This document shows positions 47,631-53,854 of a DNA stretch of 53,854 nt, piece after piece. Numbering within the stretch: the stretch's first letter is position 1; each line of letters begins with the position of its first letter. The notes below the pieces were generated by a model. It saw nothing but the letters and a program-made list of their open reading frames with translations, ran no database searches and was not told the origin of the DNA. A program made the translations under genes and the position numbers. This stretch comes from an uncultured Monoglobus sp. Lineage in GTDB: Bacteria; Bacillota; Clostridia; Monoglobales; Monoglobaceae. The stretch is taken from the NCBI GenBank assembly GCA_947625055.1, contig CANQMT010000019.1, positions 1 to 53,854 of the forward strand, in the 5' to 3' direction.

Positions 47631-49400
47631 TTATTCAAGCGCGTATTTTTTCTTGTATTCCTCATAGTCCTCGCGGTACTTTCCGGGCATCTCAGCGTGA
47701 AGTCTGCGCAGATATTCGTGCCTGTCGATATCCGTGTTTGAATTGCTCTGAAGGATCGCCACGCCGATGTTGGAACAGTGATCGGATATCCTTTCGGCGT
47801 TGCTGGTTATCTCAAGCAGCATAACGCCGGCCTCGACCGAGCATGTCCGCGACTTGAGGCGTTTCATATGGTCGCCCTCGAGCTTTTCCTGAATACTGTC
47901 AACGACTTCTTCGAGAGGCTCGATTTTAAGCGCCAGATTCACGTCGTTTTTGGAGAAGGCGTCGTAGGTCAGCTCCACGATATTGATGACCGCGCCGAAC
48001 AGAATGTCAAGCCCGCGGGCGGCGGTTTCGCTGAACTCAAGGCCGCGGGTGGAAAGGTTTTCGCATATTTCGCGGATATTGTCGCAATAGTCTCCGATGC
48101 GCTCAATGTTATTGACAAGGCGCAAATACGCCGTAGAGCGCTCGTTGTCATGCTGGGATAGGTTTTCGTCCGAGATCTTTGCTAAATACGAGGTTATTCG
48201 TATTTCATATTCGTCAAGCAGATTTTCGTTCGCGATCATCTTTTCGTAATCGGCGTCCGAGGCTTCGCCGTGGACGATAGAGGCGCAAAGCTTGACGTTT
48301 TTCTTCGCCACCTTGAACATTTTGATCAGGGTAATGCGCACGCGACCGACAGCCACGAACGGAGTTTTGATAAAACGCTCATCAAGCTGCGCGAAGGGGT
48401 TGTCCTCTTCTTCGGTTTTGCTGTCGCGGATCGTTTTTTCCGCGAGCCAAACCAGGAGCTTTGAAAACGGCAGCAGCATTATCGTTGACGCCACGTTGAA
48501 TATCGAGTGGAATATTGATATGTCGGTGGCCGAAACTCTGGCGTTCCAGAACGGCAGCCCGATCGTGTACTGGAGTATATATATAATGGTCAAAAATATG
48601 ATGGTTCCGATAACGTTGAAGTAAAGGTGGATCATGGCCGCGCGCTTGGCGTTTTTGCTGGCTCCGACCGATGACAGCAGCGCGGTCACGCAGGTGCCGA
48701 TATTCTGGCCCATGATGATCGGGAAGGCCGAGGCAAATATGACCGTGGTGCTTGAGGCGACCGCCTGCAGCATTCCGACGGACGCCGCGCTGGACTGGAT
48801 AATTCCGGTGATCCCCGCGCCTATCAGCAGGCCCGTGAAGGGGTTTGTCTGCATGGCGAATATGTTTTTGAGCGAAGGTATCTCGTCAAACACGACTTCC
48901 ATCGAGGACGACATAAAATCCATGCCTATGAATATAAGGCCGAGGCCCACAAAAATCTCGCCAATCGTCTTTATGTTTTTTTTGGCGAAGAAGACCAGCA
49001 TGATCGCGCCGATGATAATGAAGATCGGAGCGAGAGTCGTGGGTTTGAGCATTGCCAGGTACCACACGTCTCCGGGGAGGTCGTTAAGGCTCAAGATCCA
49101 TGCGGTTATCGTGGTTCCGATATTTGCGCCCATAATTATGCCGACCGCCTGGTTCAGCGTGATCACGCCGGCGTTAACGAAGCCGACCACCATAACCGTA
49201 GTGGCGGAGGATGATTGGGTCAGCGCCGCGACAACAGCGCCCAAAGCTACCGATTTCACGATATTGCCGGTAACTTTTTCCATTATTCTGCGCAGATTCG
49301 AGCCCGCCGCTCTCTCAAGGGAGGAACTCATGGCGTTCATGCCGAACAAAAACATTCCCAGACCGCCAAACAGTGAAATTATTTGCAATGCAATATCCAT
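47631..49400 (-). CDS. Na/Pi cotransporter family protein with PhoU-like domain
   Basis: 589 residues. Membrane part (about 1-330) with the two family repeats, TQSSSATTVMVVGFVNAG (about 60-77) and IIQSSAASVGMLQAVAS (about 205-222), followed by a cytoplasmic helical PhoU-like region (about 350-570). It takes up phosphate with sodium, or exports it; direction is not shown by sequence. GGAGGG precedes the ATG. Confidence 0.92.
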   Translation of the reverse strand: MDIALQIISLFGGLGMFLFGMNAMSSSLERAAGSNLRRIMEKVTGNIVKSVALGAVVAALTQSSSATTVMVVGFVNAGVITLNQAVGIIMGANIGTTITAWILSLNDLPGDVWYLAMLKPTTLAPIFIIIGAIMLVFFAKKNIKTIGEIFVGLGLIFIGMDFMSSSMEVVFDEIPSLKNIFAMQTNPFTGLLIGAGITGIIQSSAASVGMLQAVASSTTVIFASAFPIIMGQNIGTCVTALLSSVGASKNAKRAAMIHLYFNVIGTIIFLTIIYILQYTIGLPFWNARVSATDISIFHSIFNVASTIMLLPFSKLLVWLAEKTIRDSKTEEEDNPFAQLDERFIKTPFVAVGRVRITLIKMFKVAKKNVKLCASIVHGEASDADYEKMIANENLLDEYEIRITSYLAKISDENLSQHDNERSTAYLRLVNNIERIGDYCDNIREICENLSTRGLEFSETAARGLDILFGAVINIVELTYDAFSKNDVNLALKIEPLEEVVDSIQEKLEGDHMKRLKSRTCSVEAGVMLLEITSNAERISDHCSNIGVAILQSNSNTDIDRHEYLRRLHAEMPGKYREDYEEYKKKYALE

Positions 49401-49482
49401 CAGGGAACCCTCCGTGTTGTATTTTACCCAACTTTCACCAAATACAATATATCACGAAATCGGTAAAAAAACAACTGGTAAT

Positions 49483-49488
49483 ATTATA
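49483..49488 (-). promoter_or_regulatory. Extended -10 element upstream of the Na/Pi gene
   Basis: TATAAT on the minus strand with TGC before it. No good -35 at 16-18 bp; TTGTCG lies at 20 bp. Placed in the 150-bp gap after the comEC-like gene. Confidence 0.45.
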
Positions 49489-49551
49489 GCAAAATTTAGC
49501 GGCAAATACGACAATTTTAGCAATTATTTTGTGTGTTTTACGTAACCTCGC

Positions 49552-50874
49552 TCATGAAGCGTCCAAGGGAGATTCATTATACTTGGCGGAAGCTTTGACG
49601 ACAAGGCTCCAAAGCAGCAGAGCCAGGAGGTAAAACAGGATAACGGCCGACGGCCCCGGGCGGTGAAGAGGAGAGTACGCGAATTTTGAGAAGGCTCCGG
49701 CGCAGCTCAAAATTATTTTAAGCTGCGGCTTTACAAAAATGTATCCGATGATCGAAGCGGCCGCCGGGAACGCGGCCCAGAGCGCCGAGCATACAAGACC
49801 CGTCACAAATACGGCCATAGTACACGGAATGACAATAACGTTGCCGATAAACGACATGATCGAAACTCTGTGGAAATAATGAAGGATTATCGGCATAATG
49901 CCTATCTGGCTGGACAAGGACGCGGCGGCTGACGCGGTCAGCGCCATTAGCGAGGAATATATCGTTTTTGCGATCAATTCCGAATAAGGAAGACGCTTCG
50001 ATGCCCGCAGAGAAATGCGGGATATAAAAGCCGACGCCAATTCTGTGACCGGCGGCATAAACAACAGCAGGGATATCGTTGCGGCGTATGACATTAAGAA
50101 GCTGACGCTTTTGAGCGTTTCCGGATCTATCAGGCACATCAGCAGCGCCGAGGCAGAGAGCGATGTGAGCGGGTCGGGAGTACGCAGGACGATCCGGGCC
50201 GCAAGGTAAACGCTGCACATAATGACGGCTCGGCAGACCGACGGCGTGAATGCCGCGGCGGCCATGTAAAACAGCAGGACCGGAATTGTCAATGCGGCCC
50301 GTTTCGCACAGCGGAGACGCCTCAGACAAAACGACATAAACGCGCACAAAAATCCGATATGCAGGCCCGATACCGCTGCGATATGCATAAATCCGGAAGC
50401 GGACATGATCTCGTAAAGCAGGTCGCTGAACCCGTCTTTGCTGCCTATAAGTATGCCGCAGAGCAGCGCACTCTCATCGGCGCTCAGCAGCGGATTTTCG
50501 CAGAATTCGATTATTTTGGCGCGTACGATAGCCGCGGCGGAATTAAAGGCGCTCCAAAGCTCGGGAAGGCGCAGGAACACGGCAGGGCCGTCGAAAGTTC
50601 GGATAAGAGCTTCGCGCAGCGCCTGATAGCCCGGACCCAGCAAAAGAGCGCCGATCAATGCGGCGCAATATGCGGCCGCGCCTTTGTGCAGGAGAGCGAA
50701 GCCCGTCGCCGCCGCGAACGAAACAAAAGCCGCGCCGAGGAGCGGCACAGCATAATTTAGAGAAAACGGTCCGCCGTATACCGAGACGGCAAGACCGATC
50801 ATAAAAAGGGCGGAAAAACATGCGAGGAAGCGGTATTTGAGGTACCGAAATCCAAACGCGATCATTTTGCCCAC
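49552..50874 (-). CDS. comEC: ComEC/Rec2-like competence membrane protein, short form
   Basis: 440 residues, mostly membrane helices. The competence domain is recognised from SGFMHIAAVSGLHIGFL, FTPSVCRAVIM and LMSYAATISLLLF. The N-terminal DUF4131 region is reduced, and the C-terminal metallo-beta-lactamase domain of full-length ComEC (usually 700-800 residues in all) is absent. ComEC forms the DNA-uptake channel, so this protein may be a minimal channel. No comEA or comEB is near. Cotranscribed with the SLH gene 47 bp upstream. Confidence 0.8.
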   Translation of the reverse strand: MGKMIAFGFRYLKYRFLACFSALFMIGLAVSVYGGPFSLNYAVPLLGAAFVSFAAATGFALLHKGAAAYCAALIGALLLGPGYQALREALIRTFDGPAVFLRLPELWSAFNSAAAIVRAKIIEFCENPLLSADESALLCGILIGSKDGFSDLLYEIMSASGFMHIAAVSGLHIGFLCAFMSFCLRRLRCAKRAALTIPVLLFYMAAAAFTPSVCRAVIMCSVYLAARIVLRTPDPLTSLSASALLMCLIDPETLKSVSFLMSYAATISLLLFMPPVTELASAFISRISLRASKRLPYSELIAKTIYSSLMALTASAAASLSSQIGIMPIILHYFHRVSIMSFIGNVIVIPCTMAVFVTGLVCSALWAAFPAAASIIGYIFVKPQLKIILSCAGAFSKFAYSPLHRPGPSAVILFYLLALLLWSLVVKASAKYNESPLDAS

Positions 50875-50921
50875 ACCCTTTCAAAGTTTATATTAAATTA
50901 GGCAAACGCGAAGCGCCGGGG

Positions 50922-52331
50922 TCAAATATAGAGCACTTCCATTCCGACGCCCAGCATGTCGCCGGGAACCTCGCCCACGCGCCAGCCGGGCCCGGTCGTT
51001 TCGATATAGTAATACTCCGCGCCGTTATATGACAGATTTCCGTTGCCGGAGGTTTGGAGCCCCACCGCCATGTGGTCGCTGCTGACCAAAAGCACCGATC
51101 CGTAGCCCAAAAGTTTCAGGAGCTTGGCCAGAAGCGCGGCTTTGTCCTCACAGTCCCCACCTTGCTCAAACAATGTTTCAATAGGATATTTGGGGTATTC
51201 CGCAACGCCTTTTGTGGCCATGTCGTCCGTGTAGGTGATATTTTGAACAAAGGCGGAAATAAATCCGGCAATGTCATACGCGGAGGTAAAACCGTTTTCC
51301 TGGGCTATGCTCTTGAGAGAATTTGCCAGCACCGAAAGTCCGCCCACGTCCGCGTCGTCGGTGGCGTAAACCGTGTAATCATACACCCTTCGCTTGCTGC
51401 TGAAATAGTTATAGTCGTAATACGAGATTTGCAGATTGATCGAATACTCGCTGCCGTAGCTCGGGTATTTCCATGTAAAAAACAGATTTTTAAGCGGAAT
51501 GTTCGGGTTTAGCGAAAATCTCGCCCTCAGATCGGGATTGATCGCCCTCGCGACCATTGCCGCGACCTCGCAGCGCAGTATGCTTGAGTAGGGATAAAAC
51601 GTGCCGTACTCGTCGTTTCCGGTTATGACGCCCGCCTCGTAAAGCGTGAGTATCTCCCTGTAATACGGACCCGAGGTGTTCACGTCGGGTATCGGCGTTA
51701 TGTCGTTGATCTTGGAATAGCAGTCCGGCAGCGCGCGGCACATCAAATACGCGAGCTGCTCGCGGGTGGCGGCCTCAAAATACATGCCGCCGAACTGACT
51801 TTGGCCTATTATTCCCTGTTCTATCGCGTAGGCCAGATACGGCATGAACCAAGCCGTCTCCTCGGCGGAATGGGTCGCGGCAGCCAGCCCTTCTGTCCTG
51901 ATATAGCGGCCTGTCATTTCGCCTTCCGTTATGGCGGAACTTATCTCAAAGCCCGCATCGCCGGTGACGGGCAGCGACCTTTCGATGTTTTCCGCCGCCG
52001 ACAAACGAATGTTTTGAGGATTCGGGTCGATATTGTTCCCGTAATATGTGGCGTTGAGCCTCGCGGCCACAGTGATCGCCTCGGCGAGAGTAAGTTTTCC
52101 GTTCGGCGAGAAAGCGCTCTTTTCGGTTCCGGTCATAATGCCGTAATCGTATACGAAGCCAACATAGCCGTTGTACCAATCGTCCGCGCTCACGTCGTAA
52201 TAAGTCTCGGGGCCGTAATAATTCACCTGAGAGAAATTTGAAAGAACCGCGGCGAAAGCACTGAAAGAAACGGCGCTTGTCATAACAAACGCCGCTATGG
52301 CGGAAATAATTCTAAGAAATCTGTTTCTCAT
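50922..52331 (-). CDS. SLH-domain transglutaminase-like protein
   Basis: 469 residues, secreted (signal peptide about 1-28). SLH-like motifs: YYDVSADDWYNGYVGFVYDY with FSPNGKLTLAEAITVAARL, a second degenerate one (about 150-200), and PYYREILTLYEAGVITG with YPYSSILRCEVAAMVARAI. The C-terminal part (about 335-469) is transglutaminase-like: FEQGGDCEDKAALLAKLL with the nucleophilic Cys and SSDHMAVGL with the His. It is probably anchored to the wall and cleaves or cross-links peptides or proteins there; the substrate is unknown. It starts 21 bp after the CNNM-type gene on the same strand. Confidence 0.85.
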   Translation of the reverse strand: MRNRFLRIISAIAAFVMTSAVSFSAFAAVLSNFSQVNYYGPETYYDVSADDWYNGYVGFVYDYGIMTGTEKSAFSPNGKLTLAEAITVAARLNATYYGNNIDPNPQNIRLSAAENIERSLPVTGDAGFEISSAITEGEMTGRYIRTEGLAAATHSAEETAWFMPYLAYAIEQGIIGQSQFGGMYFEAATREQLAYLMCRALPDCYSKINDITPIPDVNTSGPYYREILTLYEAGVITGNDEYGTFYPYSSILRCEVAAMVARAINPDLRARFSLNPNIPLKNLFFTWKYPSYGSEYSINLQISYYDYNYFSSKRRVYDYTVYATDDADVGGLSVLANSLKSIAQENGFTSAYDIAGFISAFVQNITYTDDMATKGVAEYPKYPIETLFEQGGDCEDKAALLAKLLKLLGYGSVLLVSSDHMAVGLQTSGNGNLSYNGAEYYYIETTGPGWRVGEVPGDMLGVGMEVLYI

Positions 52332-52352
52332 ACCTTACACCTTGTGAAAGTT

Positions 52353-53693
52353 TCAGTCCTTTTGTCCGTCTTCCTCGGAGGCCTCGGGTTCAGCCTCGTC
52401 CTCAAGCGTCACGATCGCTTCCTCGATCCTGTGCTCCTGCACTCTTGTGACCTTGATCTTCATTCTGCCGAAGGTCAGCTCGGGCGTTTCGCCGTCCGCG
52501 GGAACAGTGCCCAAAATATCCAGTATCAGTCCGGCAAATGTGTTATAGTCGTCATCATCCGGGATCTCGATCCCGAGTTCTTCCTCAACATCCTCGATCT
52601 CCGCTCCGCAGTCAATGAGCCACGAGTTTTTCTCGCTGGGGATCTTATATATTTCCAAGTCTTTTTCGGGCTCGTCGTACTCGCTGTAGAGCTCTCCCAC
52701 GATCTCTTCGATCAGATCTTCCTGGGTGACTATGCCGCAGAATCCGCCGTACTCGTCAAGCACAATGGCGAAGTGAGCGTTTTCGGTCTGCATGCGCTGG
52801 AACATCTCGTCGGCCTTGATTGAATCCGGGGCAAAATAGGGTTCCCTGAGGATGGATTTTAAGTCGGCGTTCCTGTCTTTAAGCATCAGACGGTAAAAAT
52901 CGCGGCTGTTAAGTATGCCCACAACATCGTCGATCGCGTTGCCGCAAACGGGATAGCGGGTGTGATTCGTTTCGTTTATTATCTTTTCCCACTCGTCGGC
53001 GCCGTCGTCCATCCAGAGTATGACCGCGTCGGTCCTGTGGGTCATTATGTCCTCTATCGGCTTGTCGTCCATTTCAAAAATATTGTGGATCATTTCTTTT
53101 TCGTCATCGTCAATGGCGCCGCTCTCCGAGCCGATGTCAAGCATCATTCTGATCTCCTCCTCGGTAACGTCCTCGGCGTTTTCGCCAAGGTTTATACCGA
53201 AGATTTTAAGCAGGATCTTGGACAAAATTCCCGGCACAAACAAAAACGGTACTCCGGCGTAAGTTATGAGCTTCGTGAACGGCAGCAGCGCAAGCGCCGT
53301 GCTCTCGGGCTTTTTGCCTGCTATGCCCTTGGGTATGAACACTCCGATAAAAAGATAAAGCATCGCCGACACGAGAATAACTATCACCATTGTCAACGCG
53401 CGCGGTGCGCCTGCCGCATCCGCGGGGATCCGCGCAAGGCCGGCGGAGGTTATCCCGATCGCCATTGCCAGCGCCAGATTAAAGAATCTGATCGATGCCG
53501 CCATCATGCGCGAGTGTCCGTCCAGAAATTCAATAAGGCCGGCCGCCCGCTTGTTTCCGTCATCAGCCATAAGTTTGAGGCGGGAGTCCCCCGCCGCCAC
53601 CGTGGCGTGTTTGATCATGGCTATAAGAAATGTCGGTATGTAAAGAATAATCAGTGTCACCCATAAGGGAGGCTGCGTGTCCAAAAAAATCAT
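52353..53693 (-). CDS. CNNM/CorC-type hemolysin-family membrane protein
   Basis: About 446 residues: DUF21 membrane domain with about four segments (about 10-170), two CBS domains (about 190-330) with EDIMTHRTD, DDVVGILNSRDF and FAIVLDEYGGFCGIVTQEDL, and a C-terminal CorC_HlyC domain. Family members export Mg2+ or Co2+. The start is uncertain: ATG 53693 follows GGAGAGG closely, a TTG at 53705 has no ribosome site, and a TTG at 53684 would have better spacing. A consensus promoter lies upstream, and the SLH-transglutaminase and comEC-like genes follow as one operon. Confidence 0.9.
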   Translation of the reverse strand: MIFLDTQPPLWVTLIILYIPTFLIAMIKHATVAAGDSRLKLMADDGNKRAAGLIEFLDGHSRMMAASIRFFNLALAMAIGITSAGLARIPADAAGAPRALTMVIVILVSAMLYLFIGVFIPKGIAGKKPESTALALLPFTKLITYAGVPFLFVPGILSKILLKIFGINLGENAEDVTEEEIRMMLDIGSESGAIDDDEKEMIHNIFEMDDKPIEDIMTHRTDAVILWMDDGADEWEKIINETNHTRYPVCGNAIDDVVGILNSRDFYRLMLKDRNADLKSILREPYFAPDSIKADEMFQRMQTENAHFAIVLDEYGGFCGIVTQEDLIEEIVGELYSEYDEPEKDLEIYKIPSEKNSWLIDCGAEIEDVEEELGIEIPDDDDYNTFAGLILDILGTVPADGETPELTFGRMKIKVTRVQEHRIEEAIVTLEDEAEPEASEEDGQKD

Positions 53694-53732
53694 CCTCTCC
53701 GGCAAAGGCCGATAAAAATATATACAAAAAAC

Positions 53733-53761
53733 ATTATAACACTACTTTTTGCCCTTGTCAA
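53733..53761 (-). promoter_or_regulatory. Consensus promoter of the CNNM-SLH-comEC operon
   Basis: On the minus strand TTGACA (53761-53756), 17 bp, TATAAT (53738-53733), with extended -10 TG: a perfect match. A GCGGG/CCCGC hairpin lies just upstream (about 53763-53778); the remaining bases to 53854 show nothing else. Confidence 0.9.
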
Positions 53762-53854
53762 CAGCGGGATTGCCCGCGCCACGTCAATCTAATTTATTAA
53801 CAAAGTTGTAACATTGATCAAAGCAAGGAAAAAGTGCAGAAATTCAGTGAGGTT

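Noticed and set aside
47378..47665. 95-codon minus ORF over the ABC remnant
   Set aside because: It is in another frame from the recognisable ABC ATPase residues and shows no domain.

Overview
The window reads as a chromosome segment of a low-to-mid GC, Gram-positive, spore-forming anaerobe of class Clostridia. The evidence is spoIIE, pyruvate:ferredoxin oxidoreductase, a flavodiiron protein, S-layer-homology (SLH) surface proteins, FabK instead of FabI, and sigma-A promoters with strong AGGAGG ribosome sites. A giant SLH-anchored pectinesterase and a secreted pectate lyase point to a gut or plant-matter pectin degrader. This resembles what is known of Monoglobus-like bacteria, but the assignment is inference.

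Layout. 1-6.5 kb: a 2,024-residue multidomain pectinesterase. 6.5-7.4 kb: a repeat island of palindromic units, heptamer arrays and two 100-bp repeats around an AT-rich DUF559 nuclease gene. 7.4-10.3 kb: a signal-peptidase-like protein without its catalytic dyad, then speD and a PLP amino-acid decarboxylase (polyamine synthesis). 10.3-14 kb: recA, recX, rimO, pgsA. 14-22.7 kb: a lipid operon plsX-fabH-fabK-fabD-fabG-acpP-fabF, then rnc, a radical SAM protein and an sce7726-family protein. 22.7-26.8 kb: a CaCA cation exchanger, a small membrane protein and a pectate lyase carrying a recent 447-bp internal duplication. 26.9-29.3 kb: spoIIE.

From 29.3 to 35.9 kb the minus strand carries dnaN-recF-remB-gyrB, followed by a degenerate ThyX-like protein and a VIT-domain protein lacking its vWA domain. 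dnaA is absent and I see no DnaA boxes, so this looks like a replication cluster detached from the origin. 36-44 kb: a flavodiiron protein, a stalk-domain lipoprotein, a helically phased A-tract array, PFOR and an AI-2E family transporter. 44-47.7 kb is an accessory patch: one intact MntA/HepT pair, sodC, an NPCBM/stalk protein, a nested palindrome, a second MNT/HEPN pair whose HEPN gene is broken by an in-frame TAG, and a 3' remnant of an ABC ATPase. 47.6-53.8 kb (minus): Na/Pi cotransporter, ComEC-like protein, SLH-transglutaminase protein and a CNNM/CorC-type protein.

The strongest candidate for something undescribed is the repeat island at 6.58-7.42 kb. Two nearly identical 100-bp repeats each end exactly 17 bp before a start codon (duf559 and the lepB-like gene). 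Degenerate TAGNNNN heptamer arrays abut the same palindromic unit there and at the left edge of the window. No rRNA, tRNA or CRISPR array was seen.
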